From Brevundimonas sp. (GTDB lineage Bacteria > Pseudomonadota > Alphaproteobacteria > Caulobacterales > Caulobacteraceae): a stretch of 51,228 nucleotides of DNA. The stretch is from the NCBI RefSeq assembly GCF_030704825.1, contig NZ_JAUYNX010000027.1:1-51228 (forward strand), in the 5' to 3' direction. Below the pieces are notes generated by a model. It did no database searches, was not told the DNA's origin, and worked only from the letters and a program-made list of their open reading frames with translations. Made by a program: the position numbers and the translations under genes. Below, piece after piece: positions 29,556-38,347 of this stretch. Every line of letters starts with the position of its first letter. The first letter of the stretch is position 1.

Positions 29556-29596
29556 TGCAGCCGCTGGGAAAACCAGCGTCCGCATGGCGGCTTTTT
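29547..29596 (+). terminator. Strong intrinsic terminator in nitrate leader 2
   Basis: A perfect 12-base stem AAGCCGCCATGC (29547-29558) with GCATGGCGGCTT (29582-29593) encloses an inner stem CGCTGG/CCAGCG. A run of five T ends at 29596, only 18 bases before the nirB start. A constitutive terminator here would silence nirBD-nasA, so it is expected to be regulated. Confidence 0.88.
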
Positions 29597-29613
29597 CGTT
29601 TTGAGGCCCCGGA

Positions 29614-32103
29614 ATGGACGGTTTCACAAGGACCATGGAGCGCCGGGCGGCCCTGCCGCTGGAGGCCCGGGAGCATCTGGTCGTCATCGGCAACGGCATG
29701 GCCGGGTGTCGGGCGGTCGAGGAACTGCTGGCGCGGGACGCCGGGCGGTATCGCGTCACCATCTTCGGGGCCGAGCCCCATGTGAACTACAACCGGATCA
29801 TGCTGTCCCCGGTGCTGGCGGGCGAGAAGACGTTCGACCAGATCGTGATCAACGACCGGGCCTGGTACGACGACAATTCCATCGAGCTGATCGTTTCGGA
29901 CCCCGTCGAGGCTATCGATCGGGCGGAAAAGACGGTGACGGCGCGGTCGGGGCGGGTCGTCGGCTATGACCGGCTGCTGATCGCGACGGGGTCAGATCCC
30001 GTCATCATCCCGGTCCCGGGTCACACGCTGGACGGGGTGATCAGCTTTCGCGACATGACGGACGTCGACCGCATGGTGGCGGCCGCGGACGCGGGCGGAG
30101 ACGCCGTGGTCATCGGCGGAGGGCTTCTGGGCCTCGAGGCCGCGCACGGTCTCACCCTGCGCGGCATGAAGGTCACCGTCATCCACCTGATGCCGACCCT
30201 GATGGAGCGTCAGCTCGACGAGGCCGCCGGCTGGCTGCTGAGGTCGGCGCTGGAAGGGCGGGGACAGACGATCGTGACCGGCGGCGACACCGCCGAGATC
30301 GTCGGCGAGACCCGGGTGGAAGGCGTGCGGCTCAAGGACGGGCGGCTGATCCCGGCCTCGCTGGTGGTCATGGCCGTCGGCATCCGGCCCAATGTCCGGC
30401 TCGCGCGGGAGGCCGGACTGGCGGTCGGGCGCGGAATCCATGTCGACGACCACATGGCGACGTCCGATCCGGCGGTGCTGGCGGTCGGGGAATGCGTCGA
30501 GCACGAGGGTCAGGTCTATGGCCTGGTCGCGCCGCTGTGGGACATGTGCCGGGCGCTGGCCGACGGCCTGACCGGGCGGCACACGGGCTATCGCGGCTCG
30601 GTCACCTCCACCCGGCTCAAGGTCTCCGGAATCGACGTGTTTTCCGCCGGCGACTTCTCGGGCGGGGAGGGCGCCCAGGACATCGTGCTGCGGGACGCCT
30701 CGCGCGGCGTCTACAAGCGGGTCGTGGTCAGGGAGGACCGCATCGTCGGCGCGGTGCTGTACGGCGATACCGGCGACGGGGGCTGGTATTTCGACCTGAT
30801 GAGGAAGGCGGAGGACATCAGCGCCGTCCGCGACATGCTGATCTTCGGCCAGGCCTTCGCCCTCGGAGGTGGGGCCGGGGACCCTAACGCGGCCGTTGCG
30901 GCGCTCTCGGACGACGCCGAGATCTGCGGCTGCAACGGCGTTTCCAAGGGCCGGGTGGTCACGGCGATCACGGAGGGGGCGGCGACGCTGGACGCCGTGC
31001 GGTCAGGCTGCAAGGCCTCGGCGAGCTGCGGGTCCTGCACCGGCCTGGTCGAGAGCCTGCTGGCGGTGACGCTGGGCGACGACTACGGCGGCGAGCGGGC
31101 CGTCAGGACGATGTGCAAATGCACCAGCTTCGGCCACGACGACGTCCGTCGCGAGATCCTGGCCCAGGCCATGCGGTCGATCCCCGAGGTGATGCAGAGG
31201 CTGCACTGGTCCACCCCCGACGGCTGTTCCACCTGCCGGCCGGCGCTGAACTACTACCTCCTGTGCGCGCTGCCGGGCGAATATGACGACGACCAGCAGA
31301 GCCGGTTCGTCAACGAACGGATGCACGCCAACATCCAGAAAGATGGCACATACTCCGTCGTGCCGCGGATGTGGGGCGGGGTCACCAGTCCGCGCGAACT
31401 GCGCGCCATCGCCGACGTGGTCGAGAAATACGACGCCCCCCTGGTCAAGGTCACGGGCGGCCAGCGACTCGATATCTTCGGGATCAGGAAGGCCGACCTG
31501 CCGGCCGTCTGGGCCGATCTGAACGCCGCCGGGATGGTCTCGGGCCACGCCTACGGCAAGTCGCTCAGGACGGTGAAGACCTGCGTCGGCTCGGACTGGT
31601 GCCGGTTCGGCACCCAGGACTCGACCGGTCTGGGCATCCAGACCGAGCGGATGACCTGGGGCAGCTGGATGCCGCACAAGTTCAAGATCGCGGTCTCGGG
31701 GTGCCCCCGCAACTGCGCCGAGGCGACGATCAAGGACTTCGGGGTCATCTGCGTCGACAGCGGCTATGAACTCCACGTCGGCGGCAACGGCGGCATCAAG
31801 GTCCGGGTCACGGATCTGCTGTGCAAGGTCGCGACCGAGGCGGAGGCGTTGCACTACTGCGCCGCCTTCATCCAGCTGTACCGCGAGGAGGCGCGGTATC
31901 TGGAGCGCACAGCGCCCTGGATCGAACGGGTCGGGCTGGAGACGATCAGGGCGCGTATCGTCGACGACGCCGGGGGCCGCGACGCCCTGGCCGCGCGGTT
32001 CCACCATTCGCAGCGCTTCAGCCAGGACGACCCGTGGGCGGCGCGGGCGAACGGCGCCGAAAGCGAGCAGCACCGGCCGCTCAGCCTGACGGAGCCCGCG
32101 TGA
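29614..32103 (+). CDS. nirB: Assimilatory nitrite reductase (NAD(P)H) large subunit
   Basis: This 829-residue flavo-siroheme enzyme reduces nitrite to ammonium with NirD. An FAD/NAD(P)H oxidoreductase region comes first (VVIGNGMAGCRAVEEL, AVVIGGGLLGLEAAHG). A BFD-type [2Fe-2S] domain follows with Cys438, Cys440, Cys472 and Cys475. The sulfite/nitrite reductase part has the siroheme-4Fe4S cysteines 657, 663, 697 and 701 (TCVGSDWC and SGCPRNC). Start 29614 has GAGG about 8 bases upstream. The gene starts right after the leader 2 terminator, and its stop overlaps the nirD start. Confidence 0.96.
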   Translation: MDGFTRTMERRAALPLEAREHLVVIGNGMAGCRAVEELLARDAGRYRVTIFGAEPHVNYNRIMLSPVLAGEKTFDQIVINDRAWYDDNSIELIVSDPVEAIDRAEKTVTARSGRVVGYDRLLIATGSDPVIIPVPGHTLDGVISFRDMTDVDRMVAAADAGGDAVVIGGGLLGLEAAHGLTLRGMKVTVIHLMPTLMERQLDEAAGWLLRSALEGRGQTIVTGGDTAEIVGETRVEGVRLKDGRLIPASLVVMAVGIRPNVRLAREAGLAVGRGIHVDDHMATSDPAVLAVGECVEHEGQVYGLVAPLWDMCRALADGLTGRHTGYRGSVTSTRLKVSGIDVFSAGDFSGGEGAQDIVLRDASRGVYKRVVVREDRIVGAVLYGDTGDGGWYFDLMRKAEDISAVRDMLIFGQAFALGGGAGDPNAAVAALSDDAEICGCNGVSKGRVVTAITEGAATLDAVRSGCKASASCGSCTGLVESLLAVTLGDDYGGERAVRTMCKCTSFGHDDVRREILAQAMRSIPEVMQRLHWSTPDGCSTCRPALNYYLLCALPGEYDDDQQSRFVNERMHANIQKDGTYSVVPRMWGGVTSPRELRAIADVVEKYDAPLVKVTGGQRLDIFGIRKADLPAVWADLNAAGMVSGHAYGKSLRTVKTCVGSDWCRFGTQDSTGLGIQTERMTWGSWMPHKFKIAVSGCPRNCAEATIKDFGVICVDSGYELHVGGNGGIKVRVTDLLCKVATEAEALHYCAAFIQLYREEARYLERTAPWIERVGLETIRARIVDDAGGRDALAARFHHSQRFSQDDPWAARANGAESEQHRPLSLTEPA

Positions 32104-32444
32104 TGGCCGCCGGTCGCTGGATCGACGTCGGGCGGGTCGAGGACATTCCCCGACGCGGCGCCCGGACCGTCGTCATCCCGGGCGGCGACGAGATCGCCGT
32201 CTTCCGTGCGGGGGACGACGCCGTCTTCGCCCTGATCAACCGCTGCCCGCACAAGGGCGGCCCGCTGAGCCAGGGGATCGTGCACGGCCACAGCGTCGCC
32301 TGTCCGCTGCACAACTGGAACATCGCCCTGGCGACAGGTGAAGCGCAGGGCCCCGACAGCGGCTGCACGCCGACGGTCGAGGTCCGGATCACGGATGGAC
32401 GGATCCTGATCGCCGCCGCCGCGACCCTGATCGAAATGGTCTGA
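32103..32444 (+). CDS. nirD: Nitrite reductase small subunit, Rieske type
   Basis: This 113-residue protein has both Rieske motifs, CPH (Cys48, His50) and CPLH (Cys67, His70), so it can hold a [2Fe-2S] cluster. Enterobacterial NirD lacks these residues, while this alphaproteobacterial form keeps them. The start ATG shares one base with the nirB stop (TGATG), and a long upstream extension of the open frame is only a shadow of nirB. Confidence 0.93.
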   Translation: MAAGRWIDVGRVEDIPRRGARTVVIPGGDEIAVFRAGDDAVFALINRCPHKGGPLSQGIVHGHSVACPLHNWNIALATGEAQGPDSGCTPTVEVRITDGRILIAAAATLIEMV

Positions 32445-32445
32445 A

Positions 32446-35016
32446 GTGACGGGGCCGGTCTCCACCACCTGTCCGTATTGCGGCGTCGGATGCGGCGTCA
32501 TGGCGACCGTGACCGGCGACAGGACGGTGGAGATCGCCGGAGACCGCGACCATCCGGCCAACGGCGGCCGGCTGTGCTCCAAGGGCACGCATCTGGGCGA
32601 GACCGTGGGGCTGGAGGGCCGGCTGCTGCATCCGATGATCGGCGATCGCCGGGCGGGCTGGGACGAGGCGCTCGATCTGATCGCCGGGCGCTTCTCCGCG
32701 GCGATCGCCGAACACGGCCCCGACAGCGTCGCCTTCTACGTCTCGGGCCAGTTGCTGACCGAGGACTACTACGTCGCCAACAAGCTGATGAAGGGGTTCA
32801 TCGGCTCGGCCAATATCGACACCAATTCGCGGCTGTGCATGTCCAGCGCGGTGGCGGCGCATCTGAGGGCGTTCGGCGAGGATGTCGTGCCGGCCTGCTA
32901 CGACGACCTGGAGCAGGCCGATCTGATCGTCCTGACGGGATCCAACACCGCCTGGTGCCACCCGATCGTCTGGCAGCGGATCGAGGCGGCGCGGGCGGCG
33001 CGGGGCGCCAAACTGGTCGTCATCGACCCGCGCCGGACCGAGACCGCCGACCTGGCCGACCTGCATCTGGCCCTGCGGCCGGGCAGCGACGTGGCCCTGT
33101 TCAACGGCCTGCTGGCAGGGCTGAAGGCGCGCGGCGCCCTGGACCGGAGCTATCTGTCCGCGCAGGTCGCCGCGCCCGAAGGCTTCTGGGACGCTCTGGA
33201 ACGCGGGGGCGGGCTCGAGGGTACCGCCGCGGCCTGCGACCTTTCGCGCGCCGAACTGGAGACCTTCGTCGATCTGGTCGCCGATCATCCGCGCATGGTC
33301 ACCCTGTTCAGCCAGGGCGTGAACCAGTCGACGCAGGGCACGGACAAGGCCAACGCCATCATCAACGTCCATCTGGCGACCGGCCGCATCGGCAAGCCGG
33401 GGGCCGCGCCCTTCTCGATCACCGGCCAGCCCAATGCGATGGGCGGCCGCGAGGTCGGGGGGCTGGCCGCGACCCTGGCCGCGCACATGGATTTCGCGGC
33501 GGACAATGTGGATCGGGTGCGCCGGTTCTGGCGCGCGCCGAGCATGGCGACGAGCCCCGGCCTGAAGGCCGTCGACCTGTTCGGGGCGGTGGGCGACGGG
33601 CGGGTCAAGGCGATCTGGATCATGGCCACCAATCCGGCGGTCAGCATGCCCGACGCCGGCGCGGTGCGGGCGGCGCTGGCCGCCTGTCCGTTCGTGGTGG
33701 TGTCCGACATGATGGCGGACACCGACACCGGCCGGTTCGCCCACGCCCGCCTGCCTGCGGCCGCCTGGGGCGAGAAGGACGGCACGGTCACCAATTCCGA
33801 ACGGATGATCAGCCGCCAGCGTCCGTTCTTCGCGGCGCCGGGCGAGGCGCGGGCTGACTGGCGGGCGCTGGCCGATGTCGCGCGTCGCATGGGCCATGGC
33901 GCGGCGTTCGGCTGGGATACGCCCGGTCAGGTGTTCGACGAGCACTGCCGGCTGACGGCATTCGAGAACAACGGCGCGCGCAGACTCGATCTGTCGCCTC
34001 TGATCGGCATGGATGAAGCCGCGTACGCGGCTCTGGAGCCGACCCGCTGGGGCCGGGATCGCGAGTTCGCCGACGGCCGGTTCTCGACCCCCGACGGTCG
34101 GGCCCGAATGGTCGCGGTGACGCAACAGCCGCTGACTGCGAACGGCATGACCCTGAACACCGGCCGGTATCGCGATCAGTGGCACACGATGAGCCGTACC
34201 GGCCTGTCGCCGCGCCTGTCGCAACACCGGCGTGAACCCCTGGTCGAGGTGCATCCCGACGACGCGGCCCGGCTCGGGCTGGCCGAGGGCGATCTCGCGA
34301 CAGTGACGACGGCGCGGGGCCGCAGCGTGTTCCGCGTCTCGGTCACCGACGCCCAGCGCCGCGGCGAGGCCTTCGTTCCGATCCACTGGACCGACCGAAC
34401 GGGCTCCGGCGGGCGGACGGGACTGCTGCCGGACGCCTCGGTCGATCCGGTCTCGGGCCAGCCGGGGTTCAAGCTGACGGCCATGACCCTGGCGCAGCTT
34501 CGGACCGAATGGCGGGCTTTTCTGATCGTGCGGGGAACGCCGGCTGTCGAGCCCGACTGCGTCTGGTGGGCTGCGGCGGCCGTGCCGGGCGGGCGGCTGA
34601 TCGAACTGGCCGGCGACGGAGACCCCTCCGTTCTCGAGGCCCTGTTGCCGAAAGGCGAGCGAATGACCGCCGTCGACCCGGCGCGCGGTTCCTTGCGGAC
34701 GGGGATCCTGGCCGATGGCCGGTTGCAGGGCGCGCTGTTCGTGGCCCGGGACGGATCCCTGCCCGGTCGGGACTGGCTGATCGCCCAATTGTCCGAGGCG
34801 GCCGCGCCGTCGGGTCTGCTGGCCGGACGGGCGCCCGGGCCGGCCGCGGATCGCGGACCGATCGTCTGCGTCTGTTTCGACGTCGGCGCCCGCACGATCC
34901 TGACCGCCATCGCCGCCCGCAGCCTGACCACGGTCGCCGAGGTCGGCGCGGCCCTGTCGGCCGGAACGAACTGCGGCTCCTGCCGTCCCGCCATCGCCAG
35001 ACTGATCGCCGCCTGA
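32446..35016 (+). CDS. nasA: Assimilatory nitrate reductase, catalytic subunit
   Basis: This 856-residue molybdoenzyme reduces nitrate to nitrite in the cytoplasm. The N-terminus holds a [4Fe-4S] site (Cys9, Cys12, Cys16, Cys44). The Mo-bisMGD domain has the presumed Mo ligand Cys131 in NSRLCMSS. The dinucleotide-binding domain near residues 540-680 includes NTGRYRDQWHTMSRTG. A C-terminal BFD-type [2Fe-2S] domain follows (VCVCFDVG, NCGSCRP), which can accept electrons directly. There is no signal peptide, which supports the assimilatory type. The start is GTG at 32446, 1 base after the nirD stop. Confidence 0.95.
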   Translation: MTGPVSTTCPYCGVGCGVMATVTGDRTVEIAGDRDHPANGGRLCSKGTHLGETVGLEGRLLHPMIGDRRAGWDEALDLIAGRFSAAIAEHGPDSVAFYVSGQLLTEDYYVANKLMKGFIGSANIDTNSRLCMSSAVAAHLRAFGEDVVPACYDDLEQADLIVLTGSNTAWCHPIVWQRIEAARAARGAKLVVIDPRRTETADLADLHLALRPGSDVALFNGLLAGLKARGALDRSYLSAQVAAPEGFWDALERGGGLEGTAAACDLSRAELETFVDLVADHPRMVTLFSQGVNQSTQGTDKANAIINVHLATGRIGKPGAAPFSITGQPNAMGGREVGGLAATLAAHMDFAADNVDRVRRFWRAPSMATSPGLKAVDLFGAVGDGRVKAIWIMATNPAVSMPDAGAVRAALAACPFVVVSDMMADTDTGRFAHARLPAAAWGEKDGTVTNSERMISRQRPFFAAPGEARADWRALADVARRMGHGAAFGWDTPGQVFDEHCRLTAFENNGARRLDLSPLIGMDEAAYAALEPTRWGRDREFADGRFSTPDGRARMVAVTQQPLTANGMTLNTGRYRDQWHTMSRTGLSPRLSQHRREPLVEVHPDDAARLGLAEGDLATVTTARGRSVFRVSVTDAQRRGEAFVPIHWTDRTGSGGRTGLLPDASVDPVSGQPGFKLTAMTLAQLRTEWRAFLIVRGTPAVEPDCVWWAAAAVPGGRLIELAGDGDPSVLEALLPKGERMTAVDPARGSLRTGILADGRLQGALFVARDGSLPGRDWLIAQLSEAAAPSGLLAGRAPGPAADRGPIVCVCFDVGARTILTAIAARSLTTVAEVGAALSAGTNCGSCRPAIARLIAA

Positions 35017-35028
35017 GGAGGACCGCCC

Positions 35029-35862
35029 ATGCCTCGCCGCCCCGACACCCGGAACGCCGGCCCGCCCGGCCCCCGACTGATCGCGCCCGGAGAGGTGTGG
35101 CTGGTCGGCGCCGGTCCGGGCGACCCGGACCTGCTGACCCGTCAGGCCGAACGGCTGATCCGCGCCGCCGACATCGTCTTCCACGACGCCCTCGTGGGGC
35201 CGGGCGTTCTGGCCCTGATCCCGGCCGGCGTCGAGCGCGTCGGCGTCGGCAAGCGGGCCGGCGCGCACTCGAGGGATCAGGGCGGGATCAACGACCTGCT
35301 GCTGGCGGCGGCGCTCGCCGGGCGACGCGTGGTCCGGCTCAAGGGAGGAGACCCCTCGATGTTCGGCCGCTCGGCGGAAGAGGTCGCGCACCTCGCCGCG
35401 CATGGCGTCCGCGTCCAGGTCGCGCCCGGGATCACGACCGCCAGCGCGGCCGCGGCCCGCGCCGGCGTGTCCCTGACCCTGCGGGGCCTGGCCCGGCGGG
35501 TCCAGTTCGTCACCGCCCATGCCCGCGCGGGCGAGAAGCTCGACCTCGACTGGGACGCATTGGCCGATTCCGCCGCGACGCTCGGCGTCTATATGGGTCG
35601 ATCGGCCGCGCCCGAGCTAACCCGCCGGTTGCTGGCCCGCGGCATGGCGGGGGCGACGCCCGTGCTGGTCGCGGTCGATGTCAGCCTGCCCGGCGAGCGG
35701 CTGTTGTTCACGCGGCTCGACCTGCTGCCGCTCAGCGTCGCCGCCCTGGCCGAGGACGCGCCGACGCTGCTGCTGATCGGCCATGCGGTGGGTCGACCCG
35801 ATCAGACCGGAACCTTCCGGCCCGACCAGGCGGCGGCTCCCGTCGCCGGCGCCGCGGCATGA
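35029..35862 (+). CDS. cobA: Uroporphyrinogen-III C-methyltransferase
   Basis: This 277-residue SAM-dependent enzyme makes precorrin-2 for siroheme. All family motifs are complete: VWLVGAGPGDPDLLTRQAER, GKRAGAHS, VVRLKGGDPSMFGRS, VAPGITTASAAA and YMGRSA. GAGGAGG precedes the start. It complements the truncated methyltransferase domain of the CysG-like protein in the same island, giving a full route to the siroheme needed by NirB. It ends in an ATGA overlap with mobA. Confidence 0.95.
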   Translation: MPRRPDTRNAGPPGPRLIAPGEVWLVGAGPGDPDLLTRQAERLIRAADIVFHDALVGPGVLALIPAGVERVGVGKRAGAHSRDQGGINDLLLAAALAGRRVVRLKGGDPSMFGRSAEEVAHLAAHGVRVQVAPGITTASAAAARAGVSLTLRGLARRVQFVTAHARAGEKLDLDWDALADSAATLGVYMGRSAAPELTRRLLARGMAGATPVLVAVDVSLPGERLLFTRLDLLPLSVAALAEDAPTLLLIGHAVGRPDQTGTFRPDQAAAPVAGAAA

Positions 35863-36398
35863 CGGAACGGATTCTCGGCGCCGTGCTGGCGGGCGGGCGT
35901 TCCAGCCGGTTCGGATCGGACAAGGCCATGGCCCTGTTCGAGTGCCGTCCGCTGCTGGACCACGTGGTCGACGCCCTGTCGGACCAGGTCGACATGGTGG
36001 CGGTCTGCGGCCGCGACCTGGCCGGACGACTCTGCCTCCCGGACCGGCCCCGTCCAGACCTCGGGCCCCTGGGCGGGCTGGCGGCGGCCCTGCGCCACGC
36101 CCTGGATCATGGATACCAGGCCGTGGTCAGCGCCGGGTGCGATGCGCCGATGCTGCCCGCCGACCTGGTGCTCCGGCTCCAGTGCGGCGGACCGGTCAGC
36201 TATCTGCGGGGCTCGCCGATCACGGGACTCTGGCCAGCTGCGCTGTCGCCGTCGCTGGACAGGTTCATCGCCGGCAGCCCCGGCCGCTCGGTGCGGGCCT
36301 GGGCGGATTCGGCGGGCGCGGTCGCGATCGACCTGCCCCGGCCGGTCGCCAATATCAACACGGCGCGGGATCTCCGGCGTCTTGAAATGACGCGCTGA
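35859..36398 (+). CDS. mobA: Molybdenum cofactor guanylyltransferase
   Basis: This 179-residue protein has the nucleotidyltransferase signature GAVLAGGRSSRFGSDKA at the N-terminus and the LGPLGGLAAAL and SAGCDAPMLPADLV motifs. It converts Mo-molybdopterin to the MGD form used by NasA. The start at 35859 overlaps the cobA stop by 4 bases, and longer frames upstream are cobA shadows. It is slightly shorter than many MobA proteins but appears complete. Confidence 0.93.
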   Translation: MTERILGAVLAGGRSSRFGSDKAMALFECRPLLDHVVDALSDQVDMVAVCGRDLAGRLCLPDRPRPDLGPLGGLAAALRHALDHGYQAVVSAGCDAPMLPADLVLRLQCGGPVSYLRGSPITGLWPAALSPSLDRFIAGSPGRSVRAWADSAGAVAIDLPRPVANINTARDLRRLEMTR

Positions 36399-36481
36399 CG
36401 CCATGTTCCTCTCTGGCGGGATCAAGCAGGTGATGCGACACAGGGGTGTCCGCGTGGGCGGCCAGGGCCTCGGGACAGTCG

Positions 36482-37522
36482 ATGAGGTGCGCCGTGCCTT
36501 TTGATGGGGATTCCGCGCCCGCCGCGCCGCTGGTCGATCCGTTCGGCCGGACGATCGACTATGTGCGGGTGTCGGTTACGGACCGCTGCGACCTGCGCTG
36601 CACCTATTGCATGGCCGAGCGGCAGACCTTCCTGCCGCGCGCCGACCTGCTGACGCTCGAGGAACTCGACCGGCTGTGTTCCGCCTTCATCGATCTGGGC
36701 ACGACGCGGCTGCGGCTGACGGGCGGCGAGCCGCTGATCCGGAAGGGCTTCATGGACCTGGTCGCCGGCCTGTCCCGGCATCTCGACGGCGGACGGTTGA
36801 AGGAACTGACCCTGACCACCAACGGCGCCCGGCTGGCGCACCATGCCGAGGCCCTGGCGCGCTACGGGGTGAAGCGGATCAATGTGTCGATCGATACGCT
36901 GGATCCCGACGACTACCGCCGGATCACGCGAGGCGGGAACCTGGCGGACGTGCTGGAAGGCGTGGAAGCGGCGCTGGGCGCGGGGCTGAAGGTCAAGATC
37001 AACACCGTGGCGCTGAAGGGCGATAACGCCCACGCCCTGCCCGGGATGATCGCCTGGGCCCACGGTCGGGGCATGGATCTCACCCTGATCGAGACCATGC
37101 CGCTCGGCCAGATCGAGGCCGACCGGACGGATCAGTACCTGCCGTTGTCCCGGGTGCGCGCCGCGCTGGAAAGGGACTGGACCCTGAGGCCTCTGGCCCA
37201 ACGGACAGGCGGTCCGGCGCGCTATGCGAGGGTCGAGGAGACGGGCGGCGTACTGGGCTTCATCACGCCGATGACCCACACCTTCTGCGAGACCTGCAAC
37301 CGGGTGCGGGTGACCTGCACCGGGACGCTGTTCCTGTGCCTGGGTCAGGACGACCACGCCGACCTGCGCGCCGTGCTGAGAGACCATCCCGACGACGATG
37401 CGCCGCTGCGGGACGCGATCCGCGCGGCCATCGCGCGGAAGCCGAAGGGTCACGACTTCGCCATCGGCGAGCGCGGCGCGGCGCCGGCGGTGTCGCGACC
37501 GATGTCGATGACGGGCGGCTGA
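36482..37522 (+). CDS. moaA: GTP 3',8-cyclase (molybdenum cofactor biosynthesis)
   Basis: This radical SAM enzyme of about 346 residues catalyses the first step of molybdopterin synthesis. The N-terminal [4Fe-4S] motif is CDLRCTYC (Cys36, Cys40, Cys43). The second cluster motif is [11 protein letters not shown] with a further Cys. The chain ends in the required Gly-Gly. The start is uncertain: 36482 (ATG) was chosen, but GTG at 36446 or 36494 (after GAGG) is also possible. It ends the nitrate island on the plus strand. Confidence 0.92.
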   Translation: MRCAVPFDGDSAPAAPLVDPFGRTIDYVRVSVTDRCDLRCTYCMAERQTFLPRADLLTLEELDRLCSAFIDLGTTRLRLTGGEPLIRKGFMDLVAGLSRHLDGGRLKELTLTTNGARLAHHAEALARYGVKRINVSIDTLDPDDYRRITRGGNLADVLEGVEAALGAGLKVKINTVALKGDNAHALPGMIAWAHGRGMDLTLIETMPLGQIEADRTDQYLPLSRVRAALERDWTLRPLAQRTGGPARYARVEETGGVLGFITPMTHTFCETCNRVRVTCTGTLFLCLGQDDHADLRAVLRDHPDDDAPLRDAIRAAIARKPKGHDFAIGERGAAPAVSRPMSMTGG

Positions 37523-37616
37523 ACGCCGGGGCGCGGACGGTCGACGCGCCGGGTCCCCGTCGACTGATTTCACGCCGGCGTCCGAAACCTTCCGCCGGTT
37601 CGGGGATTCCCCTCCC

Positions 37617-37859
37617 ATGGCCCTCACGCTCGATACGCTTCTCGAAGGTTCTCCGGCTTACGGCGTCGTGGACGCCCGGGACGGGGCGGTGCTGTTCCGG
37701 CGTCCGGGACATGAGGCGGCCTTCGAGGCCCTCGCCGCCGAGGTGCTGGACGCCTCGGGCGAGGCGTTCGAGGCCATTCCGCTGACCGGCGACGGCCCGC
37801 GCTGCGACCGCCTGTTCGTCGCTCCGCTGCGGGAACACCGGTCCTTCGACCCGCGCTGA
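37617..37859 (+). CDS. Small protein of unknown function
   Basis: An 80-residue frame starting MALTLDTLLEGSPAYGVVDA and ending in EHRSFDPR. No signal peptide, membrane helix or known motif is visible. The upstream sequence has no strong ribosome site. It lies 94 bases after moaA on the same strand and may be read with the island. The frame is open and has normal GC-rich codon choice, so it may be real, but this is not certain. Confidence 0.45.
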   Translation: MALTLDTLLEGSPAYGVVDARDGAVLFRRPGHEAAFEALAAEVLDASGEAFEAIPLTGDGPRCDRLFVAPLREHRSFDPR

Positions 37860-37918
37860 CGGCCGCCGGCCCCGCCGGTTCGTTGACATCGGGACGGTCC
37901 CGGGTTCAAGCCGTGACG

Positions 37919-38347
37919 ATGAACACACGGCCCAAGCTTCGACGTCTGCTGGACCTGCCTGGCGTCGCCGATCTGGAACTGAAGGCGCTGATGAAGCCGC
38001 GCCATGCCGATCCGGACGCGCGCGCCGAATTTCCCGACATCGACGCGACGGCCCGGGCCGCCTTCGGCCTGACCGTCGAGGCGGCCGAGGCCATCTCCCT
38101 GCCCGCCGACTGGGACGGTATCGAACAGCTTGAGGGCTTCGACCTGATCGACGCCTTCGCGGCCGAGGGCTGGGATGTCGCGGACGACCGGCGCAAGCCG
38201 CTGCGCATGCTGTCCCACTTCGCCCTCCCGCTGGCCCTGGCGATGCGGGGCATCGCCGGCGAACTGCCTTTCCAGCCGGAGGATACGACGCCCGACCCCT
38301 GGGGCGCCGGCATGGCCGCCGAGGCCAAACGCTTCCGCAAACGCTAG
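37919..38347 (+). CDS. Protein of unknown function
   Basis: A 142-residue protein (MNTRPKLRRLLDLPGVADLE) with acidic and hydrophobic stretches and no recognised motif. Segments such as LDLPGVADLELKALMKPRHA and RKPLRMLSHFALPLALAMRG look like a compact soluble domain. The start was set at the ATG at 37919; GTG at 37913 or TTG at 37883 are alternatives. It is convergent with the glutathione S-transferase gene, and the two overlap by 4 bases. Confidence 0.6.
   Translation: MNTRPKLRRLLDLPGVADLELKALMKPRHADPDARAEFPDIDATARAAFGLTVEAAEAISLPADWDGIEQLEGFDLIDAFAAEGWDVADDRRKPLRMLSHFALPLALAMRGIAGELPFQPEDTTPDPWGAGMAAEAKRFRKR

Noticed and set aside
32389..35520. 1043-codon open frame on the minus strand across nasA and cobA
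   Set aside because: It is antisense to two clear genes, has no family features, and is a product of high GC content at third codon positions.
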